Shown piece after piece: positions 1 through 7,085 of a DNA stretch of 22,552 bases. The stretch is from an uncultured Actinomycetes bacterium. GTDB taxonomy: Bacteria > Actinomycetota > Actinomycetes > S36-B12. The notes under the pieces are model-generated. The model did no database searches and was not told where the DNA came from. It was given only the letters and a program-made list of their open reading frames with translations. The stretch is from assembly GCA_937876275.1 (NCBI GenBank), contig CALFIA010000292.1, positions 1-22,552 of the forward strand. The letters run 5' to 3'. The translations under genes and the position numbers were made by a program. Position 1 is the first letter of the stretch, and each line of letters opens with the position of its first letter.

Positions 1-543
1 TGTCTCGACTCCAACTCGACCGAGAAGGCTGCTCGATTCGTGCGCATGTGCGACGCGTTCGCCGTTCCGCTGGTCGTGCTCGTCGACGTTCCGGGTTACC
101 TACCCGGTGTCGGCCAGGAGTGGGAGGGCGTCGTACGACGCGGCGCGAAGTTGCTCCACGCGTTCGCCGAGTGCGTCGTTCCTCGCGTCACCGTTGTTAC
201 GCGCAAGGCCTACGGCGGCGCATACATCGCGATGAACGCTTCGTCACTTGGTGCCACGAAGGTGTTCGCGTTCCCGACTGCTGAGGTTGCGGTCATGGGC
301 TCAGTTGCCGCGATTCGCATCCTTCACCGCCGCCGTCTCTCCGAGGTTCCCGAGGAGAACCGCGAGCAGGTCGAGCTCGAGCTCGCTGCCGAGCATGAGG
401 TCATCTCAGGCGGTATCGCGCGGGCAGTGGAGATCGGAGTCGTCGACGAGATCGTCGATCCGAAGGAGACACGTCGAGCTGTTGCGCAGGTTCTGCTGGA
501 TACGCCCGGCGTGCGTGGGCAGCACGGCAACATTCCGCTGTAA
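1..543 (+). CDS. Acyl-CoA carboxylase carboxyltransferase (beta) subunit, C-terminal part
   Basis: The 3' portion (180 codons plus TAA) of a biotin-dependent carboxyltransferase; the reading frame is open from base 1, so the gene starts outside the window. The family moves the carboxyl group from biotinylated carrier protein to acetyl- or propionyl-CoA, yielding malonyl- or methylmalonyl-CoA in the cytoplasm. Seen: CDAFAVPLVVLVDVPGYLPG, RRGAKLLHAFAE, TRKAYGGAYIAMN and AEVAVMGSVAAIRILHRR, which are the conserved crotonase-fold blocks and glycine-rich CoA/biotin loops of the AccD/PccB C-terminal domain. The C-terminal ISGGIARAVEIGVVDEIVDP is also typical. The acyl-CoA specificity cannot be read from this part. 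The neighbouring DUF3145 gene, which as I recall often sits near type II fatty-acid synthesis genes in actinomycetes, makes a malonyl-CoA-forming AccD plausible but unproven. Confidence 0.9.
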   Translation, partial: CLDSNSTEKAARFVRMCDAFAVPLVVLVDVPGYLPGVGQEWEGVVRRGAKLLHAFAECVVPRVTVVTRKAYGGAYIAMNASSLGATKVFAFPTAEVAVMGSVAAIRILHRRRLSEVPEENREQVELELAAEHEVISGGIARAVEIGVVDEIVDPKETRRAVAQVLLDTPGVRGQHGNIPL

Positions 544-575
544 GTAATGCGCTCTTCGGCAGACAGCCTCCGGAT

Positions 576-1121
576 CTAGACCACCTGATGCATCAGCCGC
601 ACGGTTGAGCCTTCGTGAGCTGACCTGAAGGGCTCAAGTTCGTCATCCCACGGCTCCCCGATCAGCCGGGCGATTTCGTCGACCATCGATTCACCCGTGA
701 CTTGAGCATGGGAGAGCGCAGTGCGCAGGCGCTCCTCGTGCACCATGACATCGCCGAACGGGCCGATTGTCGCTCTGAAGAGTCCTAGGCTCGGGGTGGC
801 GGCGAAACGCTCCCCATCGCGGCCCGGCGCGTAGTCCTCGGTGACCTCGTAGCGCACCTGACTGAAGGCCAGAAGAGCGCTTGCCAGACGAGCCCCTGTT
901 CCGGGAGCACCCGTCCAGATGATTTCGGCCCGAACTGAGCCCGGCGAGATGGGCTGGTCGGCCCAATCGATGTGCACCTCGGTTCCGAACACGCCTGCAA
1001 GCGCCCACTCAAGGTGGGGGCTCAGCGCCCTGGGGCACGAATGGAGGAAGACAACACCACGCGAGGGCGACTGCTCTACGGCAGCGCCCGTGCTGTGCTT
1101 CGCGGTCACCAAGACCGTCAT
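576..1121 (-). CDS. DUF3145 family protein
   Basis: A 181-residue cytoplasmic protein of the actinobacterial DUF3145 family; its biochemical function is unknown. Family-like blocks include RGVVFLHSCPRALSPHLEWAL near residues 25-45, then HIDWADQP, a segment reading FSQVRYEVTEDYAPGRDGERF, and MVHEERLRTAL toward the C-terminus. The open frame extends upstream to 1361, but that extension is low-complexity and antisense to bioY. I chose the ATG at 1121 because AAAGGGGG lies about 5 nt upstream as a clear ribosome binding site, and the protein then begins where the family does. It is convergent with the carboxyltransferase gene, 32 bp apart, and divergent from bioY. No signal peptide or membrane segment is visible. 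Confidence 0.88.
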   Translation of the reverse strand: MTVLVTAKHSTGAAVEQSPSRGVVFLHSCPRALSPHLEWALAGVFGTEVHIDWADQPISPGSVRAEIIWTGAPGTGARLASALLAFSQVRYEVTEDYAPGRDGERFAATPSLGLFRATIGPFGDVMVHEERLRTALSHAQVTGESMVDEIARLIGEPWDDELEPFRSAHEGSTVRLMHQVV

Positions 1122-1291
1122 CTGGCCCCCTTTCGAGTTCGCCTTCCCCAGCGCTCGAACGGTGCCTGGAATCAGGATAACCCTGCAACGAAGGTCACAC
1201 CACCAAGGAGGGCCATTGAGGCCAGGCCGTGAGGGGAATTCGGTAGTCTCAGCCCACCGCGATTTCCGCGGGCGTTCCTCGGAGGTTTCAC
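1122..1291. promoter_or_regulatory. Divergent DUF3145/bioY promoter region
   Basis: A 170-bp intergenic stretch between divergent genes. For DUF3145 a possible -10 TATCCT lies at 1174-1179 on the minus strand, about 53 nt before its ATG. For bioY a TANNNT-type -10 (TAGTCT) lies at 1244-1249, followed by a short inverted repeat CCGCG-ATTTC-CGCGG (1257-1271) in the presumed leader and a GGAGG ribosome binding site before ATG 1292. No convincing -35 boxes, known biotin-repressor operator or riboswitch fold were recognised. Confidence 0.35.
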
Positions 1292-1888
1292 ATGGCCCTG
1301 GCATCCCCCCAGCCGCGCGTCCTGGCTGACGTCGTTCCGCACACCTGGGTCCGCCAGGCAATCTTGATCGGCGGAGGCGCGGCTTTCGTCGGCTTGGCTG
1401 CTCAGATCTCCTTCTACCTCCCGTGGAACGCGGCAGTTCCGGTCACCCTGCAGACCTTTGCCGTCGTGCTCGCCGCCGGTGCACTCGGTTCCCTGCGCGG
1501 CGCAGCAGCCATGGCGCTCTACGCACTTCTCGGCGGTATCGGCCTGCCCTGGTTTGCCGGCCATAGCTCCGGCTTCGGCGGTGCCGCATTTGGCTACATC
1601 ATCGGCTTCATCGTCGCGGCATTCATCGTCGGCAAGCTTGCCGAAAATGGCGCCACCCGTAACTTCTTCAAGGCTGTCGGCCTCATGGTGATCGGCAACA
1701 TCGTGATCTACGCGATCGGCTTCACCTGGCTCAAGTACGACCTCGACATCCCGTGGTTCGGCGCCGACTCGGCCTGGGCCTACGGCGTCAAGGACTTCAT
1801 CGCCGGTGACATCGTCAAGATCCTCGCCGCAGCGGGCCTGCTCCCCCTGACCTGGCAGGCGCTGAAGAAGGCCAAGCTCACCGACTAA
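1292..1888 (+). CDS. bioY: Biotin transporter BioY (ECF S component)
   Basis: A 198-residue integral membrane protein matching BioY, the substrate-binding S component of energy-coupling-factor biotin importers. Seen: a hydrophobic protein with about six membrane segments. The BioY core is present in order: a segment reading LPWNAAVPVTLQTFAVVLAAG (about residues 45-65), GALGSLRGAAAMALYALLGGIGLPWFAG (about 65-90), and GFGGAAFGYIIGF with a C-terminal FIAGDIVKILAAAGLLP. The start ATG has GGAGG 6 nt upstream. No EcfA or EcfT gene is adjacent, so the protein either works alone or uses an ECF module encoded elsewhere. Placement next to a biotin-dependent carboxylase subunit is functionally sensible, since biotin is the carboxylase cofactor. 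It converges with the downstream membrane-protein gene with only 3 bp between stops. Confidence 0.95.
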   Translation: MALASPQPRVLADVVPHTWVRQAILIGGGAAFVGLAAQISFYLPWNAAVPVTLQTFAVVLAAGALGSLRGAAAMALYALLGGIGLPWFAGHSSGFGGAAFGYIIGFIVAAFIVGKLAENGATRNFFKAVGLMVIGNIVIYAIGFTWLKYDLDIPWFGADSAWAYGVKDFIAGDIVKILAAAGLLPLTWQALKKAKLTD

Positions 1889-1891
1889 CCG

Positions 1892-2545
1892 TCAGCCAGT
1901 AAGGCCGGTGACCAACAGGTAGACGCCGAACACCGCGCACATCGCGGCCAGGATCTGGAACTGTCGGTTCATCACAAACGAATAGATCGGCGACAGAACT
2001 CCCTCCGCCCGTGATCCGAGAAGTATTCGTATCGCGGGCGGAGTCCATGTAGCCATCAATGCGAAAACGAAGAAGATCACGATGAATACGGCCTGAATGA
2101 TCAGGCCAGCCGACGAGACGGTGACGTCATGCAGCGCGGGTGCCATGACCGCGAAGCTCGAGAGATCGGTGATGCTGAAGTAGAACGCCAAGGCCGCAAA
2201 CTCCCACGGCTTTGCCCTGCCTTCAACACCTTGCAATGCCGATTGCGACTTGGCCAGCAATTGCGGATGGGGAATCAGGAAGAAGATCGCTATGAGGAAC
2301 AAGATGACTGCACCGATGATGCGGATCACCGGATACGAATGATCGTGCTGGCCCGTGCCCGCATCCGGCAGCTGGGCGAGTCCGAGCAGAAGCAGCGCGG
2401 CGACGATCGAAAAGGCAAGCAAGTTCGCGAGGAATACCGCGACAGCCCGCACTCCCCATTTGGGACCAGAGACCACGATGATCTGCAGCGCGATGAGGCC
2501 AGGGGTAATCGCCGCGGCAATACCTAGCGGAATGACATCGAGCAT
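1892..2545 (-). CDS. GAP/Sap-family membrane protein (LysE-superfamily exporter-like)
   Basis: A 217-residue, very hydrophobic protein with about six predicted membrane helices. The N-terminus (MLDVIPLGIAAAITPGLIAL), the small-residue loop after it and a long hydrophilic loop near residues 95-110 resemble the GAP / sulfolipid-1-addressing protein (Sap) family. That family is grouped with LysE-type exporters of amino acids and other small molecules. The start ATG lies 9 bp after the stop of the upstream decarboxylase gene, with only a weak ribosome binding site, so the two are probably co-transcribed and coupled. The pairing suggests this protein could export the amine made by the decarboxylase; this is inference, and the family also includes lipid-trafficking members. 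Its 3' end abuts the bioY stop by 3 bp. Confidence 0.75.
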   Translation of the reverse strand: MLDVIPLGIAAAITPGLIALQIIVVSGPKWGVRAVAVFLANLLAFSIVAALLLLGLAQLPDAGTGQHDHSYPVIRIIGAVILFLIAIFFLIPHPQLLAKSQSALQGVEGRAKPWEFAALAFYFSITDLSSFAVMAPALHDVTVSSAGLIIQAVFIVIFFVFALMATWTPPAIRILLGSRAEGVLSPIYSFVMNRQFQILAAMCAVFGVYLLVTGLTG

Positions 2546-2554
2546 GGGGTGAAC

Positions 2555-3922
2555 CTAGCGGAGGGTCTCGAGGACTTCGCGAACCATGGCTTCGGTGGTG
2601 TTCGGATGCAGGAAGACGAGTCGACCCACGGGCTCCCCGCGCCATGAGCTGTGCGCGACGAAGGCAACCTGCTCTGCCAGCAGGCGTTGCGCCCAGGCGT
2701 TGTATTCGGCGACTCCCCAGCCCCTGCGACGAAACAGCACAATCGACAGACCAGGTTCTCGCACTAGTTCGAGGTGCTCACTCTCATCGATTACCTTTGC
2801 AGCGAAGTTCGCCATGTCGATCGAGCTCTCGATCGCCTCGCGGTATGCGTCGAGTCCGTTCACGGCAAGGGAGAACCAGAGTGCGAGCCCACGTGCCCGC
2901 CGAGTCAGGTGATAGGCGAGGTCACTCGGATTGAAATCATCATCGCTCTCATGAATCACGTCGAGGTATGACGCATCTTGGGTATGCACTGCGCGCGCGA
3001 GTCGTGGCTCGCGATACATGAGCGCCGCGCAATCGAAGGGCGCGAACCACCACTTGTGCGGATCCATCACGATCGAGTCAGCTTTCTCGATTCCCGAGTA
3101 AAGATGTCGAACGCTCGGAGCCAGCAGGCCGGCACCGCCATAAGCCGCATCGACATGCATCCAGATACCGCGACTTCGCGCGAATGCTGACACCGCTTCG
3201 AGGTCATCGACTATTCCGGCATTGGTAGTTCCGGCTGTGGCGACAATGGCCACGACGTCGTCGAGTTGCTCGTCTGTCACCGACGCGAGAGCCTGTCCAT
3301 CGAGCCGACCTGTCGAGGTCGCAATCACTATCGCGTCCATGGCCACGATGTTCAGCGCATTCTTGATGGACGAATGGGCCTGGTCGCTCACGAGCACGCG
3401 AAGCCGGCTTTCGGGAATGCCCGCAGCGGCTCGCGTGCGACGAGCGGTGTCACGTGCGACGACGAGGGCTGAGAGATTCCCGGCGGAACCGCCGGAGACG
3501 AAGACGCCACCGGCCGATTGCGGCAGCCCGGCTGCGTCCATCATCACGCGAAGTGCCTGATTCTCGGCGGCCACAGCGCCTGCCGCTTCCAGCCATGAGC
3601 AGCCCTGAAGCGATGCGGCCGACACGACCATGTCGAAGAGCAACGCCGCCTTGGTGGGCGCGGCCGGAATGAACGCCCAAAAACGCGGACTGTCAGCCGA
3701 CAAAATGGTGTCGGCAATGTGGTTGACGTAAAGATTTAGAACCTCATCGGCCGACCTGCCTTCAGCCGTCATCAGGCCGTCGAGGGCGGCGTGGAGTTCG
3801 CTCCTTACTCCAAGGCCGTCGACCGGTGTTTCCTCGAGCGAAAGGCGATCCCTCACGAATTCCAGGATGAGATCGGTCATCTCAGGGTCGAACTGGTGCA
3901 TGCGTCCTGCGTCGGCAGTCAT
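2555..3922 (-). CDS. PLP-dependent group II amino-acid decarboxylase
   Basis: A 455-residue cytoplasmic enzyme of the group II (aromatic-L-amino-acid / diaminobutyrate type) pyridoxal-phosphate decarboxylases, which turn an amino acid into an amine plus CO2. Seen: the cofactor-binding lysine in DPHKWWFAP (about residue 290), the pyridine-stacking histidine in VSDQAHSSIKNA (about 183), the aspartate in MHVDAAYGG (about 258) and the phosphate-loop block FVSGGSAGNL. The substrate cannot be assigned. The open frame reaches 4183, but that would overlap the divergent tetR gene. I chose ATG 3922 because GGAAGG lies 7 nt upstream and the protein then has usual family length; ATG 3937 is an alternative. 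It is followed after 9 bp by the GAP-family exporter gene and is divergent from a TetR regulator, suggesting a small amine-producing, exported and regulated module. Confidence 0.88.
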   Translation of the reverse strand: MTADAGRMHQFDPEMTDLILEFVRDRLSLEETPVDGLGVRSELHAALDGLMTAEGRSADEVLNLYVNHIADTILSADSPRFWAFIPAAPTKAALLFDMVVSAASLQGCSWLEAAGAVAAENQALRVMMDAAGLPQSAGGVFVSGGSAGNLSALVVARDTARRTRAAAGIPESRLRVLVSDQAHSSIKNALNIVAMDAIVIATSTGRLDGQALASVTDEQLDDVVAIVATAGTTNAGIVDDLEAVSAFARSRGIWMHVDAAYGGAGLLAPSVRHLYSGIEKADSIVMDPHKWWFAPFDCAALMYREPRLARAVHTQDASYLDVIHESDDDFNPSDLAYHLTRRARGLALWFSLAVNGLDAYREAIESSIDMANFAAKVIDESEHLELVREPGLSIVLFRRRGWGVAEYNAWAQRLLAEQVAFVAHSSWRGEPVGRLVFLHPNTTEAMVREVLETLR

Positions 3923-3940
3923 TCGCGGGCCTTCCATGAG

Positions 3941-3960
3941 CCTGCGGAGCCTCACGCAGG
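3941..3960. promoter_or_regulatory. Inverted repeat, candidate TetR operator
   Basis: Perfect 6-bp arms CCTGCG (3941-3946) and CGCAGG (3955-3960) separated by 8 bp, 18 bp before the decarboxylase start and inside the divergent decarboxylase/tetR region. The 20-bp palindrome size suits a TetR dimer. A possible -10 for the decarboxylase (TAGACT, minus strand, 4002-4007) lies upstream of it, so the repeat would sit in the transcribed leader. It could instead be a short RNA hairpin. Confidence 0.35.
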
Positions 3961-4047
3961 TCCGTGCGCCGTCAGTCTTCCTGGCAGCAGGCACTCCACG
4001 AAGTCTAGCCGCCAGACCGCTCATCTGAACATCATCAAGTTTCATGG

Positions 4048-4059
4048 CACACTGGGGGC
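4048..4059 (+). promoter_or_regulatory. Possible leaderless -10 of tetR
   Basis: CACACT (4048-4053) keeps only the A and final T of the TANNNT consensus but stands exactly 6 nt before the GTG start at 4060, with CTGAAC at 4025-4030 as a weak -35. The GGGGG just before GTG is too close to be a normal ribosome binding site, which favours a leaderless mRNA. Confidence 0.3.
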
Positions 4060-4677
4060 GTGAGCACTTCCGTCCAGGCACCTGAGCAAGCCGGCCGCGC
4101 CTACCACCACGGCGACCTTCGGTCTGCCCTGGTGTGCGCCGCCGTGGCGAGGGTGGAAGAGGTCGGGGCAGAGCACGTGTCACTTCGTGCCGTTGCCGCC
4201 GAGGTGGGCGTGAGCCCGAGCGCGGCGTATCACCACTTCGCCGACAAGGACGCGCTCCTGGGCGAGGTTGCAGCCCAAGGACTCCATCAACTCGTGATCG
4301 CCGTCTCCGCTGAGGTGGAGGCTATTCCTGCCGGCTCTCGCGAGGCCGCGATGCTGCGTTTCCGAGCCGCCGGGCAGGCGTATGTCTCGTTCGCGCTGTC
4401 GCATCCCCAGCTCTTCCGGGTGGCTTTCAGCCCGTATTGCCTCGAGCAACCTGGCGTTCCCACGACTGACGACGGTTCAGTGCCGGTTCTTTCCGCACTT
4501 CTCAACGACCTCGTCAACACAGGCGGAATGAATGCAGCAGTGCGCGACGACTCCGAGGATGTCTTCGTCGCCACACTGCATGGGCTGGCCACGCTCGCGC
4601 TACAGGGAATGATTCCTGCCGATCGAGTACCGCAGCTTCTCGCCAAGGTCGAGCAATTGATCGGCGTTAATCCCTAG
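4060..4677 (+). CDS. TetR family transcriptional regulator (WHG-type C-terminal domain)
   Basis: A 205-residue DNA-binding regulator. The N-terminal TetR helix-turn-helix occupies about residues 14-62, with YHHGDLRSALVCAAVARVEE leading to the VSLRAVAAEVGVSPSAAYHHFADKDALL recognition segment. The C-terminal ligand domain, with AAGQAYVSFALSHPQLFRVAF, resembles the WHG (TetR_C_33) domain. Translation begins at GTG 4060. It is divergent from the decarboxylase-exporter pair, the classic arrangement for a local repressor, so control of that pair and of itself is the likely role (inference). The ligand is unknown. Its TAG stop overlaps the aldehyde dehydrogenase stop on the other strand by 4 bp, in a shared CTAG. 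Confidence 0.9.
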   Translation: MSTSVQAPEQAGRAYHHGDLRSALVCAAVARVEEVGAEHVSLRAVAAEVGVSPSAAYHHFADKDALLGEVAAQGLHQLVIAVSAEVEAIPAGSREAAMLRFRAAGQAYVSFALSHPQLFRVAFSPYCLEQPGVPTTDDGSVPVLSALLNDLVNTGGMNAAVRDDSEDVFVATLHGLATLALQGMIPADRVPQLLAKVEQLIGVNP

Positions 4678-6131
4678 CCGTGAAGAATGACAAGTTTTTC
4701 CTCGGTCATCTCACGCACTGACCACGCCGGGCCTTCCTTGGTGTTACCCGAGTCGCGGAGACCGCCATACGGCATCTGATCGGTTCGCCAGGTCGGCACC
4801 TCGTTGATGAGGACTCCGCCGAAGTCGAGAATGCGCGCTGCCTTCAGGCCCTTGGTGATGTCGGCAGTGAAAACTGCCGCCTGCAGGCCGAAGTCGGTGT
4901 CATTGGCAATGCGCAGGGCATCGTCGAAATCGTCGTACACCTGAACTGCCACCACAGGGCCGAAGACCTCTTTCGAGCACACGCTCATCTGCGGATTCGC
5001 ACCGACGATGACGGTGGGCATGAGCACGCCGTTGGCATCGAGCGTTCCGCCACATGCAACCGAACCGCCATCGGCCACAGCCTCGGCGATCCAGCCCGCC
5101 ACGCGATCGCGCTCGGAGACTGAGATCAGGGCTGAGACATCCGTCGCATCGTCCATCGGATCACCCACGACGAGCGACTGCACTCCCGCGACGAGTTCCG
5201 CGACGAAGGCATCGGCGATCGAACGGTGCACGAGGATGCGCTGGGTCGAGATACACGACTGCCCCGCGTGCGAGAAACCGGCGATCTTGATCTTCGCGGC
5301 GGCGGTCTTCCAATCTCCGTCTGCCTCGATGACGACCGGGGCATTGTTGCCGAGTTCCAGGCCAACGCGCTTACGTGGTGCGCGAGCGCGAATTCCCCAG
5401 CCCACGTCAGGTGATCCGGTGAAGGTGATCAGGGCGACGTTCGGGTTATCTACGAGGGCATTGCCCACGGTGCCACCTCCGCCGGTGACAACCTGCAGGT
5501 AGCCGTCGGGCAGGCCGGCCTCTTCGAGCAGACGAGCGAGAAGGATCGAGGAGAACGGGGTCTGTGACGCAGGCTTAAGGACCACCGGGCACCCGGCGGC
5601 AATTGCGGGGCCTACCTTGTGCACGACCAGATTGAGCGGGAAGTTAAAGGGAGCGATGGCACCGACCACGCCCACTGGCACGCGCATGATGAAGCCGAGC
5701 TTTCCCACGCCTACGGGCGATGCTTCCAGCGGAACCACTTCACCGGCGAGCGTGCGCGCCACTGCCGCCGAGAACTGCAGGGTGCTGACGGCGCGATCAA
5801 CCTCTACACGCGCAGTCTTGATGGGCTTCGCAGACTCACGAGCAATGGCGATGCCGAACTCCTCGCGACGCGACGCGAGCAGCACTGCTGCTCGATCGAG
5901 AATCTCGGCGCGCTGCCACTGCGGCAGGGGTGAGGTCTCCATGGCGCGATGTGCGTACGCAACGGCGTCATCGACGTCAGAGGGACTCAGCGCGGGAACC
6001 TTGCCCAGCAGCTCGTTGTCGAATGGCGAGCGGACTTCCAGGGAAGAACCGGAACCAGTGCTCCACGTGCCCGTCACCAGAACGGGGGTCACTGCAGACT
6101 GGTCAATGCCGGGAATCAGTTGTGTGGTCAT
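4674..6131 (-). CDS. NAD(P)-dependent aldehyde dehydrogenase
   Basis: A 485-residue member of the ALDH superfamily, oxidising an aldehyde to the acid (or acyl-CoA) with NAD(P)+. All catalytic features are visible: the oxyanion asparagine in APFNFPLN (N163), cofactor lysine in VVLKPAS (K186), FTGS near 237-240, general-base glutamate in GLELGNNAP (E259), nucleophilic cysteine in AGQSCISTQR (C293), and KEVFGPVV in the C-terminal half. The GLELGNN and GQSCISTQR variants resemble lactaldehyde, phosphonoacetaldehyde and non-phosphorylating glyceraldehyde-phosphate dehydrogenases more than betaine-aldehyde types, but the substrate is not assigned. Oxidation of an amine-derived aldehyde from the neighbouring decarboxylase module is possible but unproven. 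The ATG at 6131 lies 6 nt after a TAGATT -10 box, so the mRNA is probably leaderless. Confidence 0.92.
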   Translation of the reverse strand: MTTQLIPGIDQSAVTPVLVTGTWSTGSGSSLEVRSPFDNELLGKVPALSPSDVDDAVAYAHRAMETSPLPQWQRAEILDRAAVLLASRREEFGIAIARESAKPIKTARVEVDRAVSTLQFSAAVARTLAGEVVPLEASPVGVGKLGFIMRVPVGVVGAIAPFNFPLNLVVHKVGPAIAAGCPVVLKPASQTPFSSILLARLLEEAGLPDGYLQVVTGGGGTVGNALVDNPNVALITFTGSPDVGWGIRARAPRKRVGLELGNNAPVVIEADGDWKTAAAKIKIAGFSHAGQSCISTQRILVHRSIADAFVAELVAGVQSLVVGDPMDDATDVSALISVSERDRVAGWIAEAVADGGSVACGGTLDANGVLMPTVIVGANPQMSVCSKEVFGPVVAVQVYDDFDDALRIANDTDFGLQAAVFTADITKGLKAARILDFGGVLINEVPTWRTDQMPYGGLRDSGNTKEGPAWSVREMTEEKLVILHG

Positions 6132-6161
6132 GCGGCGAATCTAGCGGGGTATTCTCCCCTT
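6132..6161. promoter_or_regulatory. Divergent leaderless promoters for ALDH and ABC transporter
   Basis: Only 30 bp separate two divergent start codons. On the minus strand TAGATT (6138-6143) stands 6 nt before the ALDH ATG; on the plus strand TATTCT (6150-6155) stands 6 nt before the ABC ATPase ATG. The plus-strand -10 is framed by GGGG (6146-6149) and CCCC (6156-6159), an inverted repeat that could serve as an operator. The -35 regions would have to lie inside the opposite genes. Confidence 0.55.
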
Positions 6162-7085
6162 ATGACGGGGAATTCGGTGGGTCTCGAAGTGCGCTCGCTC
6201 ACCAAGGTCTTCGGACGAGGTGACGGGGTCCGCGCTGTCTCTGACCTCTCCTTCCGGGTCGAGCCCGGTCGGGTCACCGGCTTCCTCGGCCCCAACGGCT
6301 CGGGCAAGACCACGACCTTGCGCTGCCTTCTTGGCCTCGTCACTCCAACCTCGGGGCAGACCCTCGTGGGCGACCAGCCGTATCGCGAGTTACATGACCC
6401 ACTTCATGTGGTCGGTGCCGCACTCGAGGCCAGTGGGTTCCACCCCGGCCGCACCGCCGTCGGCCATCTCGGCGTTGTCGCGGCATCAGCGGGCATCGCC
6501 CGCAGCCGTATCTTCGAAGTACTCGAACTTGTCGGGCTGGCAGATGCCGGCCACCGCAAGGTTGGTGGCTACTCACTCGGTATGAGGCAGCGACTTTCGC
6601 TCGCCACTGCACTCCTTGGCGATCCGTCAGTGCTGATCCTTGATGAGCCCGCGAACGGTCTCGACCCTGAGGGCATCGCCTGGCTTCGCAATTTCCTGCG
6701 ATCACTGGCAGCCGAGGGACGCACAGTGCTCATCTCGAGCCACGTGCTCTCCGAAGTCCAGCTCACTGTCGATGACGTGGTCATCATTCGCAAGGGTGAG
6801 CTCGTGAGCTACGGGTCACTCCAAGCCCTGAGCACCGGAATGAACGCCCACGTGATCGTCCGAAGCCCCGACAGCGGTCGACTAGGCGAGGCCCTTCGGT
6901 CAGTTCCGGCGGCCTCAATGACGACTCAGGAGAACGGGGCGTTCCTCGTCACGGGCATCAGTGCTGCGGAAATCGGAGAAATCGCGTTCTCTCACAACAT
7001 CATGCTTCATGAACTGCACACACAGGAGCACGATCTTGAGGCCGTCTTCCTTGAGCTGACGTCGAGCGAAGGGGGTGCAGCATGA
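6162..7085 (+). CDS. ABC transporter ATP-binding protein (ABC-2/BcrA type)
   Basis: A 307-residue ATPase subunit of an export-type ABC transporter. Seen: Walker A GPNGSGKT (43-50), the signature YSLGMRQRLSLA (137-148), Walker B VLILDEPANGLD (157-168) and the switch histidine in ISSHVL (H194). After residue 215 comes a C-terminal extension of the kind found in BcrA/DrrA-like ATPases. The frame is open upstream to 5949, but that part is antisense to the aldehyde dehydrogenase. ATG 6162 is preferred because a TATTCT -10 ends 6 nt before it and no ribosome binding site is present. It overlaps the permease gene by ATGA, so the two are translationally coupled. The substrate (drug, peptide or lipid) is unknown. 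Confidence 0.93.
   Translation: MTGNSVGLEVRSLTKVFGRGDGVRAVSDLSFRVEPGRVTGFLGPNGSGKTTTLRCLLGLVTPTSGQTLVGDQPYRELHDPLHVVGAALEASGFHPGRTAVGHLGVVAASAGIARSRIFEVLELVGLADAGHRKVGGYSLGMRQRLSLATALLGDPSVLILDEPANGLDPEGIAWLRNFLRSLAAEGRTVLISSHVLSEVQLTVDDVVIIRKGELVSYGSLQALSTGMNAHVIVRSPDSGRLGEALRSVPAASMTTQENGAFLVTGISAAEIGEIAFSHNIMLHELHTQEHDLEAVFLELTSSEGGAA

Noticed and set aside
1122..1361. N-terminal extension of DUF3145 up to 1361
   Set aside because: It would overlap bioY in antisense and lacks a ribosome binding site, whereas ATG 1121 has AAAGGGGG.
3923..4183. N-terminal extension of the decarboxylase up to 4183
   Set aside because: It overlaps the divergent tetR gene, is Arg/Pro-rich and unlike the family; ATG 3922 has a ribosome binding site.
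5949..6161. N-terminal extension of the ABC ATPase
   Set aside because: It is antisense to aldehyde dehydrogenase coding sequence and contains no ABC motif; the -10 box points to ATG 6162.
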